This document shows, piece after piece, positions 6,726-15,480 of a stretch of 36,277 bases of DNA (within the stretch, counting starts at the first letter, position 1; every line of letters begins with the position of its first letter). The DNA lies in IMG/VR virus record IMGVR_UViG_3300033148_006253, positions 1 through 36,277 of that record; one strand, written 5' to 3'. Under the pieces are notes generated by a model. That model saw nothing but the letters and a program-made list of their open reading frames with translations. It made no database searches and was not told the origin of the DNA. The DNA is from a virus. Made by a program: the position numbers and the translations under genes.

Positions 6726-8066
6726 ATGATTATTGATTTGAAACAATTGGCTGAAGTTACAAACCCTTCATTCTGGCCGCTGTTCAAGAACAAAAGCCGT
6801 TATTTGGTTTTGTGGGGCGGGGCCGGTTCGGGCAAAAGTTATTTTACAGCAGAGAAGCTGCTATTGAGAATTATAAAAGCGATGGAGAATAACTATATCG
6901 AAAAATTCTTATGTCTGCGAAAAACGATGCCGGCGGCCCGCAAGTCTGTATTTACTTTATTCAAAAGCTATATCACAAAATGGAATCTGTCGAGACTTTG
7001 CGTAATACACGAATCAACGATGGAGATTAACTTTCGGGGCGGCTCTAAGATAATCATCGGCGGTATGGATGACCCTGAAAAGATAAAATCCATCGAAGGT
7101 ATCACTGGGATTTGGATGGAAGAGGCAACGGAATTTTCAATGAACGAAAAAGTCAAAGACTTTACGCAGTTGGATTTGAGGCTGCGAGGCGAGACGCCGA
7201 GCTACAAGCAGATTATTCTTACGTTCAATCCTATTAGCGAGTTGAATTGGATTAAGGCACGTTTCTTTGATAAGCCCGACCCGGACGCAACGCTGCATCA
7301 TTCGACTTATTTAGATAATCGTTTTCTTGATTCGGAATACATTAAGATATTGGAGAAATTAAGTGAGAGAGACCAAAATTATCATCGAGTCTATAAGGAG
7401 GGCAATTGGGGAGTTCTTGAGGGCCTTGTATATGAACGATGGCGAGAGATTGAAAAGTTTCCAAATTACCGAGAGTTCGATTCCTTCTGTTATGGTATGG
7501 ACTTCGGATTCAGTAATAATCCTACGGCGATTGTCGAAGTCGGATTCCAGGGTGATGATTTATATTTGCGGGAAAAAATTTACGAGACTAAATTAACCAA
7601 CCAGGACATCTGCCGCAGGCTTGAAGATATTCGGGAAGGTGTGGTTATCGTCGCTGACTGTGCCGAGCCGAAAAGTATTCAAGAAATAAACAACGAAGGC
7701 TATTTGTGTATAGGTTCAATCAAAGGGCCTGATTCGATTAAGTATGGAATACAACGCGTGAAACAATTCAATATGTATGTCGATTCATTCAGTACAAATT
7801 TAAAAAGAGAATTGGTGTCGTACCGCTGGGCTGTTAAAGCCAATGGTGAGCCGGTATCACCGCCGAAGCCGGAAGATAAAAACAATCACGCGCTTGACGC
7901 CGTGAGGTATGCAGTAGTCAAATTAAAAGGATTAGGCAGGGGCAAGATTAGCATTTATGGTACTGATGACAGGGAGAGCACTAAAGAGCGTATTCGAGAA
8001 AAGGTAAGGGTAACAGAAAGCGACGAAGAGTTGATTGGCGTATTGAATGAGTTGGAAAATGGATGA
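6726..8066 (+). CDS. terL: Terminase large subunit (ATPase/nuclease packaging motor)
   Basis: The 446-residue protein has a Walker A GGAGSGKS at residues 31-38 and a Walker B ending in IWMEEATE (129-136). The C-terminal RNase H-like nuclease has acidic residues D259 (GMDFG), D311 (VADCAEPKS) and D391 (NHALDAVRYA). It matches the Terminase_3/PBSX-type family and translocates concatemeric DNA into the prohead at the portal, then cuts it. Length is normal and all key residues are present, so it should be active. The small-subunit candidate is 3.7 kb upstream; the portal follows after three small genes. Confidence 0.97.
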   Translation: MIIDLKQLAEVTNPSFWPLFKNKSRYLVLWGGAGSGKSYFTAEKLLLRIIKAMENNYIEKFLCLRKTMPAARKSVFTLFKSYITKWNLSRLCVIHESTMEINFRGGSKIIIGGMDDPEKIKSIEGITGIWMEEATEFSMNEKVKDFTQLDLRLRGETPSYKQIILTFNPISELNWIKARFFDKPDPDATLHHSTYLDNRFLDSEYIKILEKLSERDQNYHRVYKEGNWGVLEGLVYERWREIEKFPNYREFDSFCYGMDFGFSNNPTAIVEVGFQGDDLYLREKIYETKLTNQDICRRLEDIREGVVIVADCAEPKSIQEINNEGYLCIGSIKGPDSIKYGIQRVKQFNMYVDSFSTNLKRELVSYRWAVKANGEPVSPPKPEDKNNHALDAVRYAVVKLKGLGRGKISIYGTDDRESTKERIREKVRVTESDEELIGVLNELENG

Positions 8067-8289
8067 AGATAAATTGAAAGAATTTCGACAAGAAATATCA
8101 GAGCTTAGGGCTTGCGGATTATTAGATGAAAACTTATCGGCTGATAAGATAAGAGCTGCAAGAAAAACATATAAACGAATGACTGATGACGAGCGGGCTG
8201 AGGCCAAAAAGATTACAGATGCCGAATTGACAGCAGATAAAAGATTTACAGAAATGTTAAACGATGATATTTATTGGAACATAATCTGA
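8059..8289 (+). CDS. Hypothetical charged helical protein (76 aa)
   Basis: ATG 8059 overlaps the terL end; ATG 8047 would add four residues. The product is highly charged and helical (KLKEFRQEISELRACGLLDE, KIRAARKTYKRMTDDERAEA), ending FTEMLNDDIYWNII. No family is recognised. Coupling to terL and portal suggests a packaging or head-assembly accessory. Confidence 0.58.
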   Translation: MDEDKLKEFRQEISELRACGLLDENLSADKIRAARKTYKRMTDDERAEAKKITDAELTADKRFTEMLNDDIYWNII

Positions 8290-8300
8290 AGGAGTCTAAA

Positions 8301-8720
8301 ATGGACGACAGAAATTGTGGTAATTGTGAAAACTACGTAGCAGGTCTTCATCGCGGTGAAGGTGTATGTATTGCAAAAAAGGGCGGTTTTAATGGTTTGC
8401 AATTTGAGCACGTAAGTGCAAATGAAGGGTTTAGTTGTGATTCGTATAGACCGCGAAAAGTAAGACCGATGTTATCGGTGAAAGATATGGACCACGGGCC
8501 AATTCAACCGCCAAAAGAACAAGAGACACCACCGCCATTGCAGCCAAGAAATAATAATGTTAAGGTTGGCAATATTGTTGGCATTGAGCCTAAACCTATC
8601 GAGGGCGAGTGGTATGTTACTGCGATAGGCACAACGGCGTTATTGGCAATAAATACAAAAACGCAAACAGAACGAGCATTTCCACAAAAACAATATAACT
8701 TCAGGCGATTGAATAATTGA
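8301..8720 (+). CDS. Hypothetical cysteine-rich protein (139 aa)
   Basis: ATG 8301 has a good AGGAG about nine bases upstream; a TTG at 8274 is rejected. The N-terminus has NCGNCENYV...GVCIAKKGG...FSCDSYRPR, four cysteines suited to one zinc site. A proline-rich linker (PPKEQETPPPLQPR) leads to a small beta-type domain (VKVGNIVGIEPKPIEGEWYV, then TAIGTTALLAINTKTQ). Function unknown; it ends with a TTGA overlap into the HTH gene. Confidence 0.62.
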   Translation: MDDRNCGNCENYVAGLHRGEGVCIAKKGGFNGLQFEHVSANEGFSCDSYRPRKVRPMLSVKDMDHGPIQPPKEQETPPPLQPRNNNVKVGNIVGIEPKPIEGEWYVTAIGTTALLAINTKTQTERAFPQKQYNFRRLNN

Positions 8721-8935
8721 TAACTCCGCGTCAATTTAGAGCGTACTATCTCTGTGAATTGATGGGCTGTACACAGACTGAAGCGGCCAGCGCAATGAGT
8801 ATTTCTCAGCCGGCAGTCTGCCGTTTAGTTAATCAAGCCAGAGTTTTTATGTGCGAATCAGCTAAAAATATAACATTGCCAAAATTCCTAAGTTACGAAT
8901 CGACAATGGATTACAGAATCGAGCGCAAGTTTTAG
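8717..8935 (+). CDS. Sigma region 4-like helix-turn-helix protein (72 aa)
   Basis: TTG 8717 overlaps the upstream stop. RQFRAYYLCELMGCTQTEAA, then SAMSISQPAVCRLVNQAR, is the pattern of an RNA-polymerase sigma region 4 or LuxR-like HTH, with QTEAASAMSISQPAVCRLV as the two DNA-contact helices. At 72 residues it lacks other sigma regions, so it is more likely a small DNA-binding protein, perhaps a second packaging-site binder or a late regulator given its place between terL and portal. Confidence 0.62.
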   Translation: MITPRQFRAYYLCELMGCTQTEAASAMSISQPAVCRLVNQARVFMCESAKNITLPKFLSYESTMDYRIERKF

Positions 8936-8947
8936 CGAATAATCCTG

Positions 8948-8968
8948 ATAGTCTTACAGAGAGACTAT
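8948..8968 (+). promoter_or_regulatory. Stem-loop overlapping the portal start codon
   Basis: A perfect 7-bp stem, ATAGTCT with AGACTAT, closes a 7-nt loop (TACAGAG). The first two bases of the portal ATG (8967) lie in the stem and the only purine-rich Shine-Dalgarno candidate lies in the loop and stem. This could dampen portal translation unless upstream translation opens it. Short perfect stems also occur by chance. Confidence 0.4.
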
Positions 8969-11075
8969 GGGATTAAAAAAAGCTATAACACGATGGTTAC
9001 TCAAAGATTATTTGGCCGAGCTTGGCGGGTCAAACGTTAGCGCTATGACGGCGGGGAGACCATATTATCCGAATATCAACCCCGATTCTTTAATCGAAAG
9101 ATACAAATCGTGGGTCTATATTGCAATCCAACGCAATTCAACGACAAGTGCAAGGGTGCCTCTACGTTTGTATTCGCAAAAAAAGAATCCTTTAACCAAA
9201 TCCCGATTCCGCATTAAAAATTTATCAAGCAGACAAAGGCATTATTTAGAAAATTATGCTTCGCCGACGGTGAAAGCAACAATGTCAATATCACCGGAAG
9301 TAGTTGAGATAACCGAGCACCCATTACTTGATTTATTACGAGAAGTAAATGATTTTATGAATCAATTCGAGCTTAAGCAGCATTGCTTTGCTTCATTAGA
9401 TTGCACCGGGCACGCGTATTGGGAAAAGATAAGAGAAAAGAGATTGGGTGTGCCTATTGGCTTATGGCCGTTACCTCCGGGGATGGTAAAGATTCTGCCG
9501 GATAAAACGAAATTTATACGTGGCTACGAATATGGCTACGGTCAGCAAAAGCGATTTATCCCGCCAGAAAATATGATTCATTTCAAATATATCTCGCTTG
9601 TTGATAACTACGGCAGTGTTGGGCCGTTAGAGGCGTGCGTTACCGGGATTGACTTGAGCAATGCAATGAATCGTTATGAAGTAAGTATGTTTCAAAACGA
9701 TGGCAGACCGGATATTGCTTTGAAGTATCCCGAAGCAAATACTCTAAGTGATACCGACCGGAGAAGAATCCGGCGAGATTGGCGGCGCAAGTTTTCCGGC
9801 GCCCAGAATGCCGGCAGTTTGATTATTCTTGAGGGCGGTGTCGATATTGAGCCGATAGGTATTTCACCAAAAGAGATGTCTTTTCTTAAAGGCCGTCAAT
9901 GGTCGAAAGAGGAAATATTAGCCGCATTCGGTGTACCGACCGCGTTTGTTGAGATTCAAAATATAAGCAGGGCAAATGCTCACGAGGCTAAAGTTTTATA
10001 TGCCGAGCAAACGATTATGCCGCGATTGACTCTCGTAGAGGAAAAACTCAATGAAAAATTGGTTAAGGATTTCGACGAATCTTTGTTTTTGGCGTTCGAC
10101 GACCCACGACCGGTTGATGCTGAATTGAGATTGAAACAAATTGCCGTTCGATTGAAAAACAAAATGACGACGATTAACGAGGAGCGGGCGATTGACGGAA
10201 TGGATGAGGTTGAGTGGGGCGACGAGCCGATTAATAATGCACCACCGAGTTTTGACAATGAGGAAAATAACATAGAAGAAGAAAATGTCGAAAGTGAAAA
10301 GAGTTTTACACAACCGATAATTGCAAAGCCTGCGGCGAACTATGAGCCGACATTATTTATTCAAAAGCTGCTACAATTTTATGAAAAAATGAAATTGGAT
10401 TTATTAGCCAAAGTAACAGATGAAGAATTTCGAGGTATAAAAATCAAGACGAACCCTGACGATATTTTGGCTGGATGGTGGAATGTGGGTGCGTGGAATA
10501 AAGGGCTTGTTGATGTGAGTAAACCGTTTGTGCGGGCTTCTTTGCTGATTGGTGGAACAAGAGGGATTAGGAAAGTTAAACCAACTATGAATTTTGAGCC
10601 ATTAAGACCAGAAGTTCAAAACGCGTTAGAGAAACGAATGGGTGTGATTGTAAACGCAAATGTAACTACACGAAAAAGAATTCGCAAAGTAATAGCAGCA
10701 GGAATTGAAGAAGGCGAAGGTGCCAGGGCAATAAGAGCCAGAATTTCAAAAGAATTTATTGATATTGAAAAAGTGCAAGCGACTACTATTGCGAGAACAG
10801 AGACATTGTGGGCCTTTAATGAAGGTGCCGTCCAGGGCTACAAGCAATCAGGCGTAGTTGCATATAAGCAATGGTGGGCGGCTAATGACGACCGAACATG
10901 TTCGTATTGTAGTAGTATGCACGGCACAAAAATCGGTTTGGACCAGAGTTTTTATAATAAAGGCGAAGTTGGTTTGATGCCTGACGGCGAGGAATTTGTG
11001 CCGTCATACGAAGATATAGACCATCCGCCGCTACACCCGAATTGCAGGTGTACAATTGTGCCGGTGCTCGGATGA
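8967..11075 (+). CDS. Portal protein fused to a C-terminal MuF/SPP1 gp7 head-morphogenesis domain
   Basis: The 702-residue protein begins with a portal domain (SWVYIAIQRNSTTSARVPLR, LLDLLREVNDFMN, WPLPPGMVKILPD, MIHFKYISLVDNYGSVGPLE, WSKEEILAAFGVPTAFV) of the HK97/SPP1 type, forming the dodecameric DNA channel. After an acidic linker near residues 425-450, the C-terminal 200 residues carry TTIARTETLWAFNEGAVQGY, a C-x2-C (CSYCSSMHGTKIG) and HPNCRC, the signature of Mu F-like minor head proteins. Usually these are two adjacent genes; here they are one reading frame. The prohead protease follows. The portal is essential for packaging and MuF domains often reach the capsid interior. Confidence 0.93.
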   Translation: MGLKKAITRWLLKDYLAELGGSNVSAMTAGRPYYPNINPDSLIERYKSWVYIAIQRNSTTSARVPLRLYSQKKNPLTKSRFRIKNLSSRQRHYLENYASPTVKATMSISPEVVEITEHPLLDLLREVNDFMNQFELKQHCFASLDCTGHAYWEKIREKRLGVPIGLWPLPPGMVKILPDKTKFIRGYEYGYGQQKRFIPPENMIHFKYISLVDNYGSVGPLEACVTGIDLSNAMNRYEVSMFQNDGRPDIALKYPEANTLSDTDRRRIRRDWRRKFSGAQNAGSLIILEGGVDIEPIGISPKEMSFLKGRQWSKEEILAAFGVPTAFVEIQNISRANAHEAKVLYAEQTIMPRLTLVEEKLNEKLVKDFDESLFLAFDDPRPVDAELRLKQIAVRLKNKMTTINEERAIDGMDEVEWGDEPINNAPPSFDNEENNIEEENVESEKSFTQPIIAKPAANYEPTLFIQKLLQFYEKMKLDLLAKVTDEEFRGIKIKTNPDDILAGWWNVGAWNKGLVDVSKPFVRASLLIGGTRGIRKVKPTMNFEPLRPEVQNALEKRMGVIVNANVTTRKRIRKVIAAGIEEGEGARAIRARISKEFIDIEKVQATTIARTETLWAFNEGAVQGYKQSGVVAYKQWWAANDDRTCSYCSSMHGTKIGLDQSFYNKGEVGLMPDGEEFVPSYEDIDHPPLHPNCRCTIVPVLG

Positions 11076-11123
11076 TAAATAAATATCGAAACAAAAAGAT
11101 TGAGTCATTTAGGAATCGAAAAA

Positions 11124-12125
11124 ATGAAGATGACCGACTACATAAAGCAAAGAAAAGAAAAAGAAAAAAATGGCATGCTTCGTAATTACGGATTGCGTGT
11201 AAGCGAGGTTGACGAAGGCGAGCGGATAGTTGATGCGGTTATATCAACTGACACTATAGACCGGATGAAAGAGGTATTGCTGCCACGGGGAGCAATATTA
11301 GATAATTTCAAAAAGAACCCGGTTGTGCCCTGGGGACACGATTCAAGTGAACCGCCGGTTGGCAAGGCATTGAAAATAAACCGGGGCCGTAACGCGATTA
11401 CAGCTCGAATAAAATTTGCAACAACACAAAGAGCTGAAGAAGTGTGGCAACTATTTAAGGGTGGCTTTTTGCGTGCGTTTTCAGTGGGTTTCAGACCGAT
11501 TAAAGGGCACGAACCGACACCGGAAGAGATAAAGCGAAAACCGGCTTGGGCCGAGGCGCAATATATCTATGATAAGTGGGAACTGCTTGAGTTCAGTCCT
11601 GTTACGATTCCTGCAAACCCGGAAGCATTAGCAGTCGCGATAAAAAACAAAGAGCTGCTATTGTCTGATGAAATTAAAAATGATTTAGAAATTGATTTGG
11701 TGGAGAGAGAATTTGATGATGAACTTGAAATGGAAATAGAAGAAATTGATGAGCCGGACGATGACGAACTTAAGCAAATAGCACTCGATGAAGATGACGA
11801 TAATATATCGGATTCGGAATCAAATCCGCCGATGTATAAAGTTGAGCCTTTAGATTCTATTGTGAATCCGCAGATAGAGGCCGAGGCGTTTTTTGATGTA
11901 GCCGAGCTGATGGATGTTCAGCCGTTATGGCGTACTAATAATTTTGATGTTGAAGAATTCGTCGAAGCTGATGAGTTTGTAGATGCCTTACCTATAATTG
12001 ATGCTCAGCCTTGTATTGATGTAACAGAGATGGTGAGCAAAGAAAACGAGGCAAAACGAATAAGAGAATTGGCAGAAGAAGACAAGCGAAGACGGTTAGG
12101 AATAGTATGGTACGTGCCTGATTAG
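11124..12125 (+). CDS. Prohead protease (HK97-type, U35) with a long acidic C-terminal extension
   Basis: From ATG 11124 the product has 333 residues. DTIDRMKEVLLPRGA, VVPWGHD with catalytic H72, LRAFSVGFRP with S120 and LLEFSPVTIPANPEA are the HK97-family serine protease signature. It cleaves the capsid delta domain and scaffold during maturation. From about residue 180 there is a 150-residue acidic extension (ELEMEIEEIDEPDDDELKQ, repeated VEEFVEADEF/FDVAELMDV-like motifs), longer than the roughly 200-residue canonical enzyme. It could be a fused scaffold-like tail that is itself removed. TTG 11100 is a less likely start. Confidence 0.93.
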   Translation: MKMTDYIKQRKEKEKNGMLRNYGLRVSEVDEGERIVDAVISTDTIDRMKEVLLPRGAILDNFKKNPVVPWGHDSSEPPVGKALKINRGRNAITARIKFATTQRAEEVWQLFKGGFLRAFSVGFRPIKGHEPTPEEIKRKPAWAEAQYIYDKWELLEFSPVTIPANPEALAVAIKNKELLLSDEIKNDLEIDLVEREFDDELEMEIEEIDEPDDDELKQIALDEDDDNISDSESNPPMYKVEPLDSIVNPQIEAEAFFDVAELMDVQPLWRTNNFDVEEFVEADEFVDALPIIDAQPCIDVTEMVSKENEAKRIRELAEEDKRRRLGIVWYVPD

Positions 12126-12195
12126 TCGATAAGGCGAAATGCTTTAAGCGAAAATGAGGCTTAATGATAGTTGATTTTATTAAAGGAAAAAAATA

Positions 12196-13509
12196 ATGGA
12201 TAATAAAGAAACTATAAGACTTTTACAGGAATGGAACAACGCCGGCAAACATTATCCTGTAGGTCAATTGTTAAAGGTTGCGGCAGAAGATGCCAAAAAA
12301 CTGATTGGTGAAGGTATAGCCGAGAAGTACGAACCTGCAAGTAACGACTTGATAGTAGAATCGCCATACGGCGGTGGTCTTAGCGAAGACGAGGTTAAGA
12401 ATATTATCCAAGACGTTATGAGTGAGCAGGAACGTCAGCGCAGAGCCGAGGAAAATGCCGAGCCGAGGATTCTAAAGGACGGCGGATTCCGTTGTTTTGC
12501 CGATTTTATGCAGGAAGTTTTCAGGTCAAGTCAATCGCCGACCGAACGCATGAAAAAATGGGTGGCAGCGGTTAAGTCAACAGGATTAGAAGAGGCTGTC
12601 GGACATGACGGCGGTTTTTTAGTGCCGACTGAGTTCAAAAATACTCTTTATCGGAACATTTTGGAATCGTCCATTCTGCTCGGCAAATGTACGAAAATTC
12701 CGATGAACACAAGTTCGGTAGGCATACCTGTAATCGACGAAAGCACTCACTCAGGCAGCGTTTATGGCGGTGTAGTTGTTTATAAAGTCGCAGAAGGCGG
12801 CTCAAAGACAGCGTCCAAGCCTAAATTCGGCAAGATACAACTTAATCTGCATAAATATGTAGTGTTGATGTATGCCACCGATGAGCTACTTGAGGATTCG
12901 CCGGTTAGTGTTGAGCCTTTGCTTAACACGATGGCGAGTGAGGCTTTAGCGTTTCAGCTTGACGACGATATAATCTTTGGAACCGGTGCAGGTGAATGTT
13001 TGGGTATTACAAATTCGCCTTGTCTTATCTCCGTTACACGAGATAGCGACGACCCAAGCATTGAGATTATGGACGTTTCTAAGATGTGGCAACGCCTCTT
13101 AGCTCGCAGTCAAGGTAAAGCGATATGGTTAGCGAATCATGATTGCTTTGATGACCTTGCAAGACTCAGAAGCGGAACAGGCAGCCCCTACGGTTTAATG
13201 CGTTATAGCACCACTGGTATGGCCGGGGCACCTTATGCGACGTTGTTAGGCCGACCGGTTTTCTTCACCGAACACGCGGCGAGTAACGGCAATGCGGGCG
13301 ATTTGATATTGGGCGATTTCAGTCAATATCTAATCGGCCAAAAAGCCGGCGGTGGGATTCAGTCGGCTACAAGTATTCACGTTGCCTTTACAACTGATGA
13401 GACTGCATTCAGATTCGTTATGCGTGTAGATGGCCAGCCGTGGATGAGGTCGGCAATTACACCGGTGAGAGGCTCCAATACGTTGTCGAGCTTTGTTCAG
13501 TTGTCTTAA
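12196..13509 (+). CDS. Major capsid protein, HK97 fold
   Basis: The product is 437 residues. The N-terminal about 110 residues (helical, charged, e.g. DEVKNIIQDVMSEQERQRRA) fit a delta/scaffold domain. From about residue 130 the mature-capsid pattern follows: GGFLVPTEFKNTLYRNILES, KLNLHKYV-like strands, ATDELLEDS, LDDDIIFGTGAGECLGI, ATLLGRPVFFTEHA, LILGDFSQYLIG, FTTDETAFRFVMRVDGQPW. The first 45 residues also contain a small VGQLLKVAAEDAKKLIGEG segment typical of short phage head-associated domains. A good AAAGGA precedes ATG 12196. The upstream protease should process it. Confidence 0.95.
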   Translation: MDNKETIRLLQEWNNAGKHYPVGQLLKVAAEDAKKLIGEGIAEKYEPASNDLIVESPYGGGLSEDEVKNIIQDVMSEQERQRRAEENAEPRILKDGGFRCFADFMQEVFRSSQSPTERMKKWVAAVKSTGLEEAVGHDGGFLVPTEFKNTLYRNILESSILLGKCTKIPMNTSSVGIPVIDESTHSGSVYGGVVVYKVAEGGSKTASKPKFGKIQLNLHKYVVLMYATDELLEDSPVSVEPLLNTMASEALAFQLDDDIIFGTGAGECLGITNSPCLISVTRDSDDPSIEIMDVSKMWQRLLARSQGKAIWLANHDCFDDLARLRSGTGSPYGLMRYSTTGMAGAPYATLLGRPVFFTEHAASNGNAGDLILGDFSQYLIGQKAGGGIQSATSIHVAFTTDETAFRFVMRVDGQPWMRSAITPVRGSNTLSSFVQLS

Positions 13510-13536
13510 AAAATCTTTATTTTAGGAGTTAAAATC

Positions 13537-14055
13537 ATGGCTAATTCGTTATTTATGGAAGACCATCAGGTAATCAATTTGGTTGTGCCTGTTGCTGATT
13601 TCATTGCCGGCGGTAAAACAACGCCGGAAGTAAAGATGGATAAATGGAACCATTTGACCTTCTTGGTCGTTACCGGTGCCAATGCCGGCGGAGACGAACC
13701 CAAGTTTGAGGTCGAGAGTTGTTCGGATTCTTCCGGTTCGAATAATACCGCAATTGGATTCCAATACACATCCACGCCGGCAGGGGAAACCGAGGCCCAC
13801 CGAGGTACTTGGGCTGCTTACTCGGCTAAAACGTCAGACGGCTACCAGACAAATCCGACAAGTGCAGTCAATCTTATGCACTGTATTGAGGTTGATGCGG
13901 CGGACCTATCAAGCACATCAAACGTACACCACGAGTATGTTCGATTGGTTTGCACAGAATCCGGCTCGTCCGGGATTACCGGTTGCATATTAGCAATCTT
14001 GAGCAATCCCAGATGGGCGACCGACGCTGATGGTCATCCAGATGTAGCAAGTTAA
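13537..14055 (+). CDS. Probable capsid decoration or head-associated protein
   Basis: This 172-residue beta-rich protein (VINLVVPVADFIAGGKTTPE, WNHLTFLVVTGANAGG, HHEYVRLVCTES, ITGCILAILSNPRW) is encoded directly after the capsid gene, with AGGAG before ATG 13537. Position and composition are those of a virion decoration protein made in large amounts; a terminator-like hairpin follows it. No specific family is recognised. Confidence 0.6.
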   Translation: MANSLFMEDHQVINLVVPVADFIAGGKTTPEVKMDKWNHLTFLVVTGANAGGDEPKFEVESCSDSSGSNNTAIGFQYTSTPAGETEAHRGTWAAYSAKTSDGYQTNPTSAVNLMHCIEVDAADLSSTSNVHHEYVRLVCTESGSSGITGCILAILSNPRWATDADGHPDVAS

Positions 14056-14060
14056 TATTA

Positions 14061-14094
14061 AAAAGGGGGAGGCGTGTTATACGCCTTCCCTCTT
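14061..14094 (+). terminator. Intrinsic terminator-like hairpin after the capsid/decoration genes
   Basis: GGGGAGGCGT (14066-14075) pairs with ACGCCTTCCC (14081-14090) across a 5-nt loop, ten pairs with one G-U, preceded by AAAAA and followed by the short T-rich stretch TCTT. The weak T tract suggests a partial terminator that raises capsid expression relative to downstream genes. Confidence 0.55.
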
Positions 14095-14112
14095 AAACTT
14101 AAGGAGCACAAC

Positions 14113-14319
14113 ATGCCGGAGATAGAAGAATGCGCCTTGGGCGTCGAGAATAAAACTAAAATTAGAAATTTAGAGAGAATCGTTATCGAGTTAAAAAATG
14201 ATATTCGTGAGATAAAAGATAAACTATTGCGAAGACCTTCGTGGTTCGTAACAATTTTAATATCAACAATGGCAATGCTGATTGTTTATTTGATGATGGA
14301 ATTGATAAAGGGAAAATGA
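14113..14319 (+). CDS. Small coiled-coil membrane protein, XhlA/holin-like
   Basis: From ATG 14113 (AAGGAG upstream) the 68-residue product has a charged heptad-like helix (KTKIRNLERIVIELKNDIRE and IKDKLLRR) followed by one hydrophobic segment (WFVTILISTMAMLIVYLMM) and a short basic tail. This coiled coil plus single C-terminal membrane span is the layout of haemolysin XhlA-type lysis accessories and some small holins. It lies in the head module rather than beside a lysin, so a different membrane role is possible. Confidence 0.5.
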   Translation: MPEIEECALGVENKTKIRNLERIVIELKNDIREIKDKLLRRPSWFVTILISTMAMLIVYLMMELIKGK

Positions 14320-14322
14320 GAG

Positions 14323-15480
14323 ATGATGGGGTTTGATAGAATTGGCTTATTCACAGATTCACACAAGGCCGATGTTGATAGTACGGATAGACGTATGAGG
14401 TATCGATTAAGTGGCCCCAGATTTTACAGCGAAGCCGACGATGATATAGAAGAAGCCTGTACTGAGTTTAATAATGATTGTGATGTTGTTGTTGAGATTG
14501 GCGATTTTAACGATTTGCATTCTGACAACAGCGTTCACGAAGACCCGCCAAACACCAATACCCATAATACAGGTGCAGAAGGAGAGGCTATATTAGCTGC
14601 TGTCGAGACAAGTTTTGCGACATTCACAGGTCCTCGTTATCACGTTATAGGTAACTGGGATATGTATGATTTTGATTTTCAAAACCCTGCTGATTGGTTT
14701 AAGCACATCCGTAACGGCACAAGAAACCCAGAGACAATCACCGAAATTGCTGCAACAACTTATAATGATATGGATGGCAATTCGAAGGCAGCTCGATATT
14801 ATGCCTTTGAATGTCCAAATGGGACAATAGGAATTGTGCTCGATACGACCGGCAAAAGTGCAGATGACCCTGAACATTACGCAAACGAGGATACTGCTAA
14901 AAGTGTTAGTACCAGTTATGCTTATATTCCTGCCACGCAGAGAACATGGCTGGAAAATACTTTAGCCGCTCATACAGGAGTTCCCATTGTTGTTTTCTGT
15001 CATTATTGGCTGTATCCAGATGTGGGAGGTTACTTTCAATGTATAAATGCCAGTGCAGTAAGAGCGATTCTCGAAGCATACAATACTGCTCGGATAGCAG
15101 CCGGACATAAAGGGAGAGTTCTTGCAGTTTTTAGCGGACATCATCACCCTGGAACCAAGGGATGGTGGAGGGATGTGGATGGACAAGACCCTGTCAATTT
15201 TATTGAAGGTACAACAGACCCAGAAGGTCATATATTTGGAGTTGAGCATAATGGCATTAAGTATTTCAATCTGAGAGGTCAGATAGTTGGTTGGGGTGCT
15301 GATTCAGGTGGAGCGACTGATGATGGTTCAGGTGGTGAGGCTACACCTGCAAATTCTTTTTATAAAGCTATTGTCGGTGAATTTGTTAAAGATGTTTATG
15401 ATATAAAAGTAATTGGTTATGGTGCTAATCCTATCGGCGAAAGCAAGTCCAGTCAGCAATACTTTTTAGGAACTACATAA
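14323..15480 (+). CDS. Calcineurin-like metallophosphoesterase in the virion gene block
   Basis: The 385-residue protein carries the dimetal phosphoesterase motifs in order: DSH (D12, H14), GDFND (D61, D64), GNWD (N111), VFCHYW (H227) and SGHHHPG (H273, H275). The usual GNHD is GNWD, losing the histidine often credited with leaving-group protonation; some phosphodiesterases also lack it. The substrate is unknown (nucleotide, phospholipid or cell-surface phosphodiester). ATG 14326 is an alternative start. Being between capsid-associated and connector genes suggests it is carried on or in the virion. The C-terminal 80 residues after GQIVGWGADS are Gly-rich and end in a small beta domain that may anchor it. 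Confidence 0.8.
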   Translation: MMGFDRIGLFTDSHKADVDSTDRRMRYRLSGPRFYSEADDDIEEACTEFNNDCDVVVEIGDFNDLHSDNSVHEDPPNTNTHNTGAEGEAILAAVETSFATFTGPRYHVIGNWDMYDFDFQNPADWFKHIRNGTRNPETITEIAATTYNDMDGNSKAARYYAFECPNGTIGIVLDTTGKSADDPEHYANEDTAKSVSTSYAYIPATQRTWLENTLAAHTGVPIVVFCHYWLYPDVGGYFQCINASAVRAILEAYNTARIAAGHKGRVLAVFSGHHHPGTKGWWRDVDGQDPVNFIEGTTDPEGHIFGVEHNGIKYFNLRGQIVGWGADSGGATDDGSGGEATPANSFYKAIVGEFVKDVYDIKVIGYGANPIGESKSSQQYFLGTT

